Of a stretch of DNA of 64,000 nucleotides, positions 26,424 to 36,120 are shown one piece after another. The notes under the pieces are model-generated. The model did no database searches, had not been told where the DNA came from, and was given only the letters and a program-made list of their open reading frames with translations. The stretch comes from an uncultured Myxococcales bacterium. GTDB taxonomy: Bacteria; Myxococcota_A; Polyangia; Polyangiales; Polyangiaceae. The stretch covers positions 21,585-85,584 of the forward strand of contig CALMUT010000087.1 in assembly GCA_937872925.1 (NCBI GenBank). Reading direction: 5' to 3'. How positions within the stretch are numbered: the first letter of the stretch is position 1; the number at the start of each line of letters is the position of its first letter. The position numbers and the translations under genes are program-made.

Positions 26424-28055
26424 CTACCGGATCGACGCGCTCGCCGTGCCCGCAGCGCCAGCGACAACTGGTGACGCTCCGGTCGGCACGAGCACGCTGT
26501 CCTTCGGACGGATCCGATAGAGCAGGCTGCGTAGGGGCGCCTCCGCCATGATGCCTTCCCAAGTCCGCCTCCGCGGTCGTTTCATCTGATCCGCCAACCC
26601 GTAGGGGAACCCGCTGAGAGGATCGGTGCGCTCGATCAGGATTGCGTGCTGATGGATCTTGCCGTCGTTCTTGAGCCCTTGGATGGCGACAATGTCCCCC
26701 GCTCGAAAGCGATCGGCGTGCTCGGTCAAAAACCCGAAGAAGCGCTCTCGTTCCCGAAACTTGATGCGCTCCTCCGGTGCCAAGCGCTCGTGCTCGAAGA
26801 GCTCGGTTCTCTCTCGCGCGAATTCCCCAAGAGCGAGCACCGCGCGCCTGTTTTCGATGCCAAAGGCGTTGAAGTCCAGTCGCCCCGCGCTCCGTTGCGG
26901 CGGCTCTCCGCGTGGCGAGTACCAGGTGTCGTTTGCACGCTCGAAGCTATCCAGCACGAAGTCGACGCAGACTTGCGGCGGATGTGGCCGCCCCTCGGAG
27001 TCGTAGACCGGATACCACTGTTCATCGAATTGGAAGCCCTGGCGCCCCGCCAAGTACGCGAAACGCCACGCGGGCCGGAGTTGCCCATCCCGGTCCGCCG
27101 TTTCTTCACCCCGGGGGCGGTCGAAGGGCAACGCCTCACGCACATACGCGTCCACGGCATGCCGCAGTCGCGTCAACGCTGCGCGCCGCGGCGCCTCGCT
27201 AGCAAGGTGCTTTTCGATGCGCAGTCGCCGCTCCTGCGGTTCCCGAAAACACGACAGGCTCAGGGCAGCCCCGTCGGAAGCCAGGGTGACTTTGGTCCAT
27301 GCCGCACCAAAGCGCAGCCTAGCCAAGATGCCATCCTTGCTTGCGTGCTCCACTTCCATGCGGTCAAAGCCCAAGCGGTCCTGCAGCGCGCGTGCGTCAC
27401 GATGCAGCGGTGCGTCCAGGGCGTCGCGGCTGGTGGCGACGCGGTCTCCAAACAGCAGCTCCGCACGGCTGCCATCAGCATGCTCATAGCGAGCGTCGCG
27501 TCCGCGGACGCGCTGCAACGCGTGGATGACCTCCCCGCGTTGCAGATAGATCGTATCTTCATCGAAGAGGTCCGTCAGCGCGAGACGCGTCACTAGCGCC
27601 AATGCTTCGATCGGGTCCGCAGAGTATACGTAGCCTTGTGGCAGCAGTAGCGCCCGGAGTGCCGGCCGGTCACCAGCGAGGGCGCGACGCAGGGAAACAA
27701 CGCGCGCGAAGGGGCCGCGTTTGGCCGTGGCCCGCTGGACGCGAAGGGCGACCTCCGGCAGCTCCGCCGCCGGCGTTGGCTCTGGCTCGCGCAAGAACAG
27801 CATGGGTTCACCGCGAGCGCGCCCCAAGATCTCCGATCGCTTCGCTTCGAACTTGGCCGCTCCAGGCAGTGCTGCCGCCCGACGGATTTTCTGGCTGAGC
27901 ACGCTGCAGCGCTCCAGCTGCTCGTCCCGCTCCACAGCCGCGCTCGCGGACACCGGGCTGGCACTGCGCGATGTGGGGCCAGGCGGTGCCTCGCGGGTGC
28001 AGCCCGAAAGCAGCACGCACAGACCGGTGGCGAAGCCCCAAAGCGGGTGTGTCAT
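26424..28055 (-). CDS. Lipoprotein with possible NlpC/P60-like C-terminal domain
   Basis: 543 residues from ATG 28055, preceded by GGGGGAAG and opening a lipoprotein signal (lipobox LSGC). The body is Arg-rich and helical (to about residue 330). The C-terminal third shows a buried Cys (PPQVCVDFV) and, 120 residues later, GDIVAIQG and KIHQHAILIE. Together these resemble the Cys/His arrangement and the GD-I/L-V motif of NlpC/P60 or related cysteine hydrolases. It follows the LOG gene by 50 bp on the same strand. The domain call is by pattern only. Confidence 0.65.
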   Translation of the reverse strand: MTHPLWGFATGLCVLLSGCTREAPPGPTSRSASPVSASAAVERDEQLERCSVLSQKIRRAAALPGAAKFEAKRSEILGRARGEPMLFLREPEPTPAAELPEVALRVQRATAKRGPFARVVSLRRALAGDRPALRALLLPQGYVYSADPIEALALVTRLALTDLFDEDTIYLQRGEVIHALQRVRGRDARYEHADGSRAELLFGDRVATSRDALDAPLHRDARALQDRLGFDRMEVEHASKDGILARLRFGAAWTKVTLASDGAALSLSCFREPQERRLRIEKHLASEAPRRAALTRLRHAVDAYVREALPFDRPRGEETADRDGQLRPAWRFAYLAGRQGFQFDEQWYPVYDSEGRPHPPQVCVDFVLDSFERANDTWYSPRGEPPQRSAGRLDFNAFGIENRRAVLALGEFARERTELFEHERLAPEERIKFRERERFFGFLTEHADRFRAGDIVAIQGLKNDGKIHQHAILIERTDPLSGFPYGLADQMKRPRRRTWEGIMAEAPLRSLLYRIRPKDSVLVPTGASPVVAGAAGTASASIR

Positions 28056-28104
28056 CTTCCCCCAACAAACGCTGCAGATCCCGGAAACAATCCCGCCCCG
28101 ATTC

Positions 28105-28815
28105 TCACTCCGCGCCGCGTTGCTGCGCCTGGAACCGTTCGATATGCGGCCGTAGCGCCGCGATGGCGCCGGCCACGTCGGGAACACAAGTCGGCAGTGC
28201 CACGTCTTCGGCGCTGGCCAAGGCGGCGCCGTTTTCCACCATGTTGCGGGAAGCCCACTCGGTCAGTTCGCGCCACATGTCGCCGACAAAAATCAGCGGC
28301 ACATCCGTCACGTGACGCACTTGCAGTAGCTGCCACACCATGAGCGTCTCAAGCGCCGTGCCAATCCCACCGCGCACGATCACGAACGCGCTGGACAGCC
28401 GCATGAACTGCGCTAGCCGCGAGTAAAAAGTGCGGTGCGTGTAGACCTTCTCCACGAAGGGATTCGCCCCCTGTTCGAAGGGCAACTCGATGCGCACACC
28501 GTAGGAACGCGTCTTGTTCTCGGGGTCTCCTAGATTCTCGCCTTCGTTGGCGGCTTGCATCAGCCCGGGGCCACCGCCGGTGACGATATCCACGCCCAGC
28601 TCCGCAAGGCGTCGAGCGAGTTCCTTAACCTCGTTGTAGGTAGGCGAACCGGGCTTGGCGCGCGCGGAACCAAAGATGGCAACGCGATAATACTCCGGAC
28701 TGTCGGGTCGGATCTGCGACAACTCGTTGACCACGGACCAGAGCTGATCCACCGCCGTCTCGACAACTTTGAGCGTTGCAGCGTTCGCTGCAGGGCATGT
28801 TCTATCTTCGTCCAT
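28105..28815 (-). CDS. LOG-family Rossmann-fold protein
   Basis: 236 residues. The TIGR00730/LOG features are VAIFGSARAK, VTGGGPGLMQAANEG and VRGGIGTALE. The usual PGGxGTxxE catalytic motif has Arg in place of Pro. Family members hydrolyse nucleoside monophosphates, including cytokinin precursors, or serve as lysine-decarboxylase-like proteins of uncertain role. The start overlaps the patatin stop (TAATG), so the two genes are translationally coupled. Confidence 0.88.
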   Translation of the reverse strand: MDEDRTCPAANAATLKVVETAVDQLWSVVNELSQIRPDSPEYYRVAIFGSARAKPGSPTYNEVKELARRLAELGVDIVTGGGPGLMQAANEGENLGDPENKTRSYGVRIELPFEQGANPFVEKVYTHRTFYSRLAQFMRLSSAFVIVRGGIGTALETLMVWQLLQVRHVTDVPLIFVGDMWRELTEWASRNMVENGAALASAEDVALPTCVPDVAGAIAALRPHIERFQAQQRGAE

Positions 28816-29585
28816 TACGCCTCCCTGGCAGAGGTTCGCACGATTCCATCCGCGAGCCGCTGCCCTAGGGCCGCAGCGGTGCTCTTTCTAGCCTGCTCGA
28901 AGGCTCGCTTCCCGGCCGCCAAACGAAAGGGCCCCACCCGTGCGATGCCATCGACGACCAGCGCCACCAGCCCGGGCCGCCGCGGTGGGTTCAAGGACGC
29001 ACTGCCCTTCCGCCGCCATGGAGATCGCGACGCGAGATGGTGGTGCAGCACGCGCGCGCTTGCGTGGGCACCGGCGACGCCGGGCCGGTCGAGCACGCCC
29101 CCGTCGAGCAGCGGTCTGCCCTCCACCCACAGCGGGTGGAACAGCCCGGGCAGCGTGCAGGACGCCTGGATTGCGGGAGCCAGCGCGCCGCAGGACAACA
29201 CACGCGTCTCGCGCGACAGCACGTCAAAGACGCTCAAAGCTGCCGGGACACGGCACGCCTCGAAACTCTGCACCGGCAACAGCTCCGAGAGCATCGCTCG
29301 GAAGAGCGCACCGCGCAACAGGCCGAACCCAACCCCCGGGTCCCAGAAGTCGTCCCGGCGCAAGCGCATGAGCACGTCGCGCTGCGCGCACGCGTCGACG
29401 CCCCCAGCCCACAGCCCGCCCACGAGTGCGCCTGCACTGGCACCGGTCACCCGCGACGGGAGCAGCCCCGCATCCTCCAAGGTCACCAACATGCCAGCGT
29501 GAGCGAAGAAACCAAAAAAACCAGCCGACATGGCCAGGGTGAATTCGCCTTCGCGCAGCCACTCGCGCAGGGTGGGACGTTCCAC
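28815..29585 (-). CDS. Patatin-like phospholipase
   Basis: 256 residues. It has the patatin catalytic dyad: nucleophile Ser in GASAG (about residue 50) and the Asp of LLDGGVLDRPG (about residue 161). The oxyanion stretch near residue 20 reads SAGFFGFFAHAG. It should hydrolyse phospholipid or other acyl esters. No signal peptide is seen. It is upstream of, and coupled to, the LOG gene, with the giant TPR gene 111 bp further upstream on the same strand. Confidence 0.88.
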   Translation of the reverse strand: MERPTLREWLREGEFTLAMSAGFFGFFAHAGMLVTLEDAGLLPSRVTGASAGALVGGLWAGGVDACAQRDVLMRLRRDDFWDPGVGFGLLRGALFRAMLSELLPVQSFEACRVPAALSVFDVLSRETRVLSCGALAPAIQASCTLPGLFHPLWVEGRPLLDGGVLDRPGVAGAHASARVLHHHLASRSPWRRKGSASLNPPRRPGLVALVVDGIARVGPFRLAAGKRAFEQARKSTAAALGQRLADGIVRTSAREA

Positions 29586-29696
29586 GACGCCGCACTGTAT
29601 CAGAAGGTACCGCTACGCGGTCTTCGACCGCCACGCAGGCGTACCGCCGAGGCCGCCGCCGTCAGCACCGTGGCGGCCGGCTGAACCCGGTGCCAG

Positions 29697-32600
29697 TCAG
29701 TAGCGGCGCAGAAGCCACAACAAGACCAGGACCATCCCGGCGGACAGGATAGCGGCGGGCCCCCCCTGCATCAGAAGCCAGCCAGCGAGCAGCCAAGCTC
29801 CGAGTACCAGCGCCACCCTACCTCCGGCGCGCAGCATGTCCGAGGGAGCTTTGGTCAGCGCGGCAATCCGGTAGGCAACCCGCAACCACTGCCACGAGTC
29901 GGGGAATACGTTGAACGAGCCAATCGCGTCCAGGTGGGTCCACGCCGCACGCGCAAAACCCGCCCGTTCAGCAGGGTCCACGGCCCGAGAAAGGTTCACG
30001 ACGTTCTCAGCAATCTGGTACGTCGGAGCAAGCGCAGCCGGGAGCTGGGGAACCACAACCTCTCGCAAGCCGACTTCCGCATCCGCGGTTTGCCCACGCA
30101 GCGCGTACTCCAGAGACACCAAAGTCAGATGTCGCGCAGTCGTGTGGTCGGGTTCGAGACGCAGCGCGTACTCTCCCGCTGCCAGGGCGCGGCCAAAGCA
30201 AAGCCGCGCGCGGAGCGCATGCGCCAAGTTGTAGAGCATCCATGGATCCGGCGAGCGCTGTTCGTAGTCCCTCAGCCACCACGCGGCGATCGTCCAGAGC
30301 GACGCATTGGTCAACACATAACCCACTGTTCCCCAGAGCGCATGGTGTCGGCGGATAAAGCGGTAGTGCAACAGGATCAGTGCAAGCGCGTTGATGATCC
30401 CGCCCGTGTCACCCACCGCGTCGAGGGTCACTCGGAGCGCCTCGACCGCAGCCGCGGGGTTTCGGCGCCGCACCCGCGCGATGTCGAGCGCTCCTCTGGT
30501 CCGTGCCTGCGCCCAGGAAGCTCCGAGACGCGACGGCGCTTCGGAATCGAGCACCCAACGATCGAGCATCCGCCGCGTTGCGCTGGCTGCGAGCGAATGG
30601 ACCCGCCCTAGGGCAGATTCGAAGCTCTCGAGCGGAGCCCGCTCGTCGAACGCAAGGCGCTTGAGGGCCTTGAGCGCGGTGCGCGGTTTCTGCTTCGCTA
30701 CTGCAAGTCTCACGTCGAAGAACGCGCGCACCCAAGGTTCGGACACGTCGGCGTGAGCACGGGCAACGCTCCGCGCTTCAGCGTAGTCAGACCGCTCAAG
30801 CGCAAGCTCAACGAGGCGCATGGCCGCGAACTGATAGGTCGGCATCAGCGCAAGCGCTCTGCGGTACTCCTTTCGAGCCCGGCGTGGCTTTCCGGCTTTT
30901 TCGAGAGCCGACGCGAGGTAGCCGCGAGCTATGGCACTCCTGGCATGGAGCCGCGCCAGAGCCTCCGCCGCACGCAGCTCCCGCGGGCCGTCGTCAGTGG
31001 CCTCCGCCCAGTCCGCGAGCTGCTGGTGTCCCCAGGCGTAGTCGGGATAGTCCTCCAGGACCGCGTCCATCAGCACAATGGCGCGCTGGACCTCGCCGAA
31101 CTGGGCCCAAACCCACGCCTCACGACCCCGGAGCTCCGCTGGCACGTCCTCGCCGAAATGCTCCGGTCGACACGCCTCTAAAGCTTGTGATCGACGACCA
31201 GTGCGGGCAGCAATCATGACGCGCAGGTCGTGCGCTTCCACACGGTGAGGCTCAAGCTCGATGGCACGGTCGAGAGCTACAAGCGCGCCGTCCACATCAT
31301 TTTGCGCCTTCGCCTGGGCGAACCGCAACCATGCATCCGTATCCCACGCGCGGTGTTCCAAAACATTGGCAATCAACTTCACTGCTGTCGCGGCGTCCGC
31401 GAGCTCCGTTAGTAGCTCCCATGGCGCGGGCGCACGCGGGTCCGCGTCGATGGCCGATCGTAGCGTGGCAAGGGCCTCGTCGCGGCGACCGACCCGCTTC
31501 AGCAATGACGCCTTCTGAACTAGCAACGTCACGTCGAGAGGCGCATGACGAAGCGCCCGATCGAGAACGTGCAGCGCTCCCACCATGTCGGCTCTTCGTT
31601 CCAGAACAGTACATAAGTCCAGGGTGGGTGGCAGAAACGCAGGATTGATCTCAATGGCCCTTTCCAGCGCGGCCACGGATTTCGACTCTTGGCCCGACGC
31701 ATCGCTTGCTCGGGCGAGCCCCAACCAAGCCCCGGGCAGCAGCGGGAAACGTTCAGTCATCTCTTTGGCAACAGCCACGGCTGCCGCGGGCCGCGTTCCG
31801 TACGAGGTGTCGGCACCAACGCACCAACTGGCGAACAGGTCCGCGCGTTGGATGCGAGCGTTCTTGGCGCGTCGCGCCAGCTCGATCGGCTCGAAGTGTC
31901 CCAGTGCCGCTGAGAACCATGCGAACACACCGTCGCCGGTACGCGATTCGCGAAGCACGCGATCATAGCAATCCTCAAGCAGCGCCACCACTTCACCACT
32001 CCCACCCAGCATTCCCACCACAGCGGAGAGCGCCAGACCGGAGTCGGCATCCAGTTGCATGGCTCGCTGGTACTGCGCGCGTGCTCCCTCTCTATCACCG
32101 CTGAACTCTGCAACGCGCCCAAGCACAAGGGGACCGCTCGGATTCGACGGCTCCAAGGCCAACGCCTGTTGCGCATGCTGTCTAGCTCGTTCGAAGGACT
32201 TCAATTTCGACAACGTCAGGGCCAGCTCACGGTGTGCCCATGCGTGAGCTGGCTCGAGGGCCACCAGATGCTCGAGCGCCGTCAGTGCGTGATTCGGGTC
32301 CGATCCACTCAGGTGTTCGGCCAACAGCGTCTGCAGTGCGACGTTCTCGGGAAAACGTGCGGCCAGCTCAACCAGGTAATCCCGAGCAGCGTCAGGCCCA
32401 TGCCCGATCAAGAGACGCTGGGCCACGGCTGCGTGCGCATCCGTGGCCAGGGGTTCGAGCGTCGCTACTTCACGCCACGACTGGAGTGCAAGGTCGCCGT
32501 CCCCTGCACACGCCGCCACTTCGGCAACACTTCGCAGCCACTCACTGCGTGGGGACACGGGTTCGGCACGCTGAAGGAGCTCCTGTGCGTGTTCCAGGTT

Positions 32601-34760
32601 CCCGTACCTGGCTTCGGCCCTTGCCGCGAAGCGGCACAGAGCGCCATCCTGCGGACGCGCCGCGAGCGCCATCTGCAGCACTTCGAAAGCCCGCACGCTC
32701 TGGTCGGTCTGCTCCAGCGCACAGAAGAGGGTAATATCTGGGCTGGAGCTTCGCTTTCGGCTCTGCTCGGCGCGACGCTCCAGGAACCGGATGCCCTCCG
32801 GCGCTCTTCCTAGTGACAGGTTCGCCCGGAAGAACGCGGTGGCTGCGCGTTCGGAGGTCGTATCGAGTGTTGCGGCCAGGCGGTAGAGGCCGAGCGAGTG
32901 TTCGAACTCGCGCAGGGTCCAATGGCACTCCGCCAACGCGGTGAGCGTTGCGGATCGGTCCCGCAACTGACGCGCTACACGACGCAAGAGTCGCATAGCC
33001 CGCGGCAGCTCCCGCGCGTCTCCAGACAATTCCGCTGCCAACAGCTCGCGAAACACAGGGTGCGCGGAGTCGTCGGCGTGGATGGCTTCCAACTCCTGCG
33101 CTACCCGTGCGCTGCTCGAGTTGGCACGCAGAGCAGAGAGTCGCTGCAGCAGCCATGTGGGTTCTCCGGGAAAGAGCACAAGGCCCGCATCGGCTGCGGC
33201 TAACTGTTCGAAGGGATTCTCGTCGTAGTTCGCCAGCGCGCGGCGGCCCAGAATCGCTAGTCGATGCCCGGGCGCTTGTTTCTGCAACTCCGAGGCTGCA
33301 GCGCTGGCGGATGCACGGTCGTGGACTTCCAGTGCTGCCTCAATGCGTTCCAAATTGGCATACAATTCACTCTCAGGAAGCTCCAAGCCATGCAGCCGGG
33401 CCGCTTGCTCAGCCGGTACGACGGCGAAACCGCGCGGCCCGTGCGCGGCATACTGCTCGAAGAACTGCACAGCAAGAACCTCGACCAGCGTGGGCAAATA
33501 GGGGTCGCGAATGAAGAGCGTGCCACGACGCAGATCGTAGCCGACGATGGCCTGCGCGTGGGCCGAGGTTGCCTGAATGGTATCGACGATGAATGGCACG
33601 CCGCGGTCACAGAGATCCACCGTCGCGTCCCAGGTCACGGTGAACTCGCGCGCCTCCCATCCCTGCTGTCTCGCCCACTCGCGACTCGCGTGAGCGCGCG
33701 TCCCGTCGTAGCAAATGCGATCCGCGATTGCCAAGTGGTCCGCACTGCACCGCCAGAAGCGTGCCAGGGCGGCAAGCGTCGCTGGAACGCAGGTCAGATG
33801 GTGCTGCCTGACAAAGGGAACGTCCAACAGGACCGTCTTCATCTGCAGGCTGCGAGCAAGGTTGTTGGCAATCTGCTCTTGAAACGGCGTCGATGCGCGC
33901 TGAGCCGCCGCGATCGCTCCCGCCGTGTCACCACGGAAGTAAAGAGCATCGGCTCGAGCACTTGCCAGGAACTGAAGGATTGGCTCTTCGGCCAACGGTA
34001 GGAGTTCCTCGGCGCGGTCCAGAGCGGCCAGCGTCTCGGGATAGTGTCGGAGCTGGAACTCCACGTGCGCCAGCGCCAGGTACAGCGCACCACTTTCGAA
34101 GTCGCCCACCCGTTCGCGCAGCACCGAGCACGACTCATCGAACTTGCCGTGAACCTGCAAGAGTTCCGCGAGATCCCGAACCCCTGCGCGAGATCCGGGC
34201 TGGGAAGCGACCAGGGCGCGTGCAAATTCCAGTGCCTCGTCATACCGATCCGCAGCGGACAGCACCCCTAGACGCAGCACCTCAGTGTGCGGGTCTTTAA
34301 TTCCATGAGTGTCCGCGCGATCGAGCCACGAATGCGCCACGTCGAAGTCCCGAAACTCCGTCGCCAGCATGGCGCGGAGCCAGCAGTGGTATCGCTGCTC
34401 CTCATCGTCGACGTCAGCGTCGGGCGCATAGTCTCCAAGCCAGTGCCAGGCCGCGAGCGGCCCGCGCAGCTCGAACCACGCGGCACCCACCCAAAAACGC
34501 GCGTGTGCCGAACGAGGGTCTCTGCGGTACGCCCGCAGCGCGAGTCGTCGGGCAAGCCCATGCGCTCCCAAGTGGTAAGCAAGACGCCTACCGATACACA
34601 GGGAGTGAACGCTTCGCCAGCTGTCGAGCGGAGCGAACTTCGAGAGCAAACGGTGCGCCTTGGCGAAGGCCCCTGCATCGCACAGCCCATCGACTTGCGT
34701 GAGGATGTGCGCGTCGGGCTCGCCCCCATGCAGCCCCCGCCCGATATCCCCCTCAGTCAT
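29697..34760 (-). CDS. Giant TPR protein with embedded C39-like peptidase domain and C-terminal membrane anchor
   Basis: 1,687 residues from ATG 34760; an upstream GTG at 34805 is also possible. Residues 20-300 and about 480-1500 are TPR arrays. Between them (about 310-465) lies a papain-like C39 peptidase domain (LLDVPFVRQHHLTCVPAT) with Cys324, His401 (SAHAQAIVGYD) and Asp419 (FIRDPY), the expected triad order. The last 50 residues hold two hydrophobic helices and end in LLRRY. There is no signal peptide, so the repeats probably face the cytoplasm. Substrates could be leader peptides or envelope proteins; no bacteriocin or export ATPase gene is adjacent. It converges on none of its neighbours. 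Confidence 0.88.
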   Translation of the reverse strand: MTEGDIGRGLHGGEPDAHILTQVDGLCDAGAFAKAHRLLSKFAPLDSWRSVHSLCIGRRLAYHLGAHGLARRLALRAYRRDPRSAHARFWVGAAWFELRGPLAAWHWLGDYAPDADVDDEEQRYHCWLRAMLATEFRDFDVAHSWLDRADTHGIKDPHTEVLRLGVLSAADRYDEALEFARALVASQPGSRAGVRDLAELLQVHGKFDESCSVLRERVGDFESGALYLALAHVEFQLRHYPETLAALDRAEELLPLAEEPILQFLASARADALYFRGDTAGAIAAAQRASTPFQEQIANNLARSLQMKTVLLDVPFVRQHHLTCVPATLAALARFWRCSADHLAIADRICYDGTRAHASREWARQQGWEAREFTVTWDATVDLCDRGVPFIVDTIQATSAHAQAIVGYDLRRGTLFIRDPYLPTLVEVLAVQFFEQYAAHGPRGFAVVPAEQAARLHGLELPESELYANLERIEAALEVHDRASASAAASELQKQAPGHRLAILGRRALANYDENPFEQLAAADAGLVLFPGEPTWLLQRLSALRANSSSARVAQELEAIHADDSAHPVFRELLAAELSGDARELPRAMRLLRRVARQLRDRSATLTALAECHWTLREFEHSLGLYRLAATLDTTSERAATAFFRANLSLGRAPEGIRFLERRAEQSRKRSSSPDITLFCALEQTDQSVRAFEVLQMALAARPQDGALCRFAARAEARYGNLEHAQELLQRAEPVSPRSEWLRSVAEVAACAGDGDLALQSWREVATLEPLATDAHAAVAQRLLIGHGPDAARDYLVELAARFPENVALQTLLAEHLSGSDPNHALTALEHLVALEPAHAWAHRELALTLSKLKSFERARQHAQQALALEPSNPSGPLVLGRVAEFSGDREGARAQYQRAMQLDADSGLALSAVVGMLGGSGEVVALLEDCYDRVLRESRTGDGVFAWFSAALGHFEPIELARRAKNARIQRADLFASWCVGADTSYGTRPAAAVAVAKEMTERFPLLPGAWLGLARASDASGQESKSVAALERAIEINPAFLPPTLDLCTVLERRADMVGALHVLDRALRHAPLDVTLLVQKASLLKRVGRRDEALATLRSAIDADPRAPAPWELLTELADAATAVKLIANVLEHRAWDTDAWLRFAQAKAQNDVDGALVALDRAIELEPHRVEAHDLRVMIAARTGRRSQALEACRPEHFGEDVPAELRGREAWVWAQFGEVQRAIVLMDAVLEDYPDYAWGHQQLADWAEATDDGPRELRAAEALARLHARSAIARGYLASALEKAGKPRRARKEYRRALALMPTYQFAAMRLVELALERSDYAEARSVARAHADVSEPWVRAFFDVRLAVAKQKPRTALKALKRLAFDERAPLESFESALGRVHSLAASATRRMLDRWVLDSEAPSRLGASWAQARTRGALDIARVRRRNPAAAVEALRVTLDAVGDTGGIINALALILLHYRFIRRHHALWGTVGYVLTNASLWTIAAWWLRDYEQRSPDPWMLYNLAHALRARLCFGRALAAGEYALRLEPDHTTARHLTLVSLEYALRGQTADAEVGLREVVVPQLPAALAPTYQIAENVVNLSRAVDPAERAGFARAAWTHLDAIGSFNVFPDSWQWLRVAYRIAALTKAPSDMLRAGGRVALVLGAWLLAGWLLMQGGPAAILSAGMVLVLLWLLRRY

Positions 34761-34911
34761 CAGCGGACGGCGAGTATTCTCCAATACAATGCCCCGTGCA
34801 AGCACAGCGCTAGCGCTAGCTCCGCCAATTGGCTCTTGCCGCGTGCACCCACGGAGTCACAAGACGGGGACGAGCCACACCGGTTTCCATCCCGGAGCGG
34901 CATGACGCGAA

Positions 34912-36102
34912 TCAACCCGGTCGACCGTCGACCCGGGGGGCAAGGAGCATCGAGGATTGCCATAGAACGAAGGCGGCGAAGCCGGAGGCCCACAAGAGAC
35001 CGGCGCAGACCAACAGCGTGACCTGCGCCGAGCCAAATAGCGGCGCGACCACTCGCAGGACAGCGCCGAGCGCCGTCGCCAGAAAACCCCACGCCACTGG
35101 CCGCGGCGCGGCAAGCATGCGACCGGTGTGTCCGAGAGTCACTCGCGACATCATTCCGAGCGTCAGGCAGCCAATCGCGCCCGCGGTCAGGCAGTGGGTC
35201 CACATCGAAGTGGGAACGATGCCCAGCGTGCCACTGATCCCGCGCAGCACCAGGCCTAGTCCGATGAAAGTATGGCCAACATGCAGGATCCATAACAACG
35301 GACTCTGCAGCGTCCGCTGACCCCGCCAGGTGTAGGCACGTGCGAATACCAGTACGCCAGTGGCGAGCGACAGCGTCGACACGACGCGCTCGTCCACAGC
35401 TGCGCCGCCCAGCAAAGCAACAATGACCGCACCGCCAACGGCTAACCAATCTAGGGTCGGATTGCTGCGCACTGACGGGTCGTCCAGTCCATTGCGGGTG
35501 AACATCGGCACGATGCGCGCCGTCACCAGCACCATCATGACAACGACGACGTCCACCGCCCGCAGCGGACCCAGACGCAGCCCCGGAACCGCATGGCCGG
35601 ACGCCCCAAAATGCACCCAGGCGTCAGCGCAAAACAGCCCGAAGATCAAGACGGGGAACAGATAGTTTCGCTTGGAACGCGCAAGCAGAATCGGCCGGGC
35701 GATTGCGAAACAGAAACCCAGGAAGAACGCACCGTCCGCGATGGCGGCAGCGCTGTGCCCCAGCAGCGAGAGCACCCGGCCCAGCAGCCACAGCAGACCG
35801 AGCAGCGCAAGGGGCGCTCCTGTCGCTGTGTTTCTCCCCGTCCAGTTCGTCACGGCGGTGAGCAAGAACCCCGCGATGACTGCGCTCGTGAATCCAAAGA
35901 GCATCTCGTGGGCGTGCCAGACGTTGGCCCCTAGCCCACCGCCAACCTGGGTTTGCCCCGCGAGCACGAGCACCCACAGCGGCACCATCACCACCGCGTG
36001 CAGTGCCGCCAATAGAAAGAACGGGCGAAAACCCTTCGCCAAGATTGGGAGTGAGTCTCCGCGGCTTGGCGCGTCTGCGCCATGGACCAAAGAACGCGAC
36101 AT
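34912..36102 (-). CDS. nnrS: NnrS-family membrane protein
   Basis: 396 residues with about twelve hydrophobic helices. It has the NnrS hallmarks FRPFFLLAALHA near residue 26 and WHAHEMLFGF near residue 62. NnrS proteins bind heme and copper and protect against nitric oxide stress, often with denitrification genes; none is seen nearby. It is the last gene of a probable four-gene minus-strand unit running from 38133. Confidence 0.93.
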   Translation of the reverse strand: MSRSLVHGADAPSRGDSLPILAKGFRPFFLLAALHAVVMVPLWVLVLAGQTQVGGGLGANVWHAHEMLFGFTSAVIAGFLLTAVTNWTGRNTATGAPLALLGLLWLLGRVLSLLGHSAAAIADGAFFLGFCFAIARPILLARSKRNYLFPVLIFGLFCADAWVHFGASGHAVPGLRLGPLRAVDVVVVMMVLVTARIVPMFTRNGLDDPSVRSNPTLDWLAVGGAVIVALLGGAAVDERVVSTLSLATGVLVFARAYTWRGQRTLQSPLLWILHVGHTFIGLGLVLRGISGTLGIVPTSMWTHCLTAGAIGCLTLGMMSRVTLGHTGRMLAAPRPVAWGFLATALGAVLRVVAPLFGSAQVTLLVCAGLLWASGFAAFVLWQSSMLLAPRVDGRPG

Positions 36103-36120
36103 AAAATGGGGACCGGCGAC

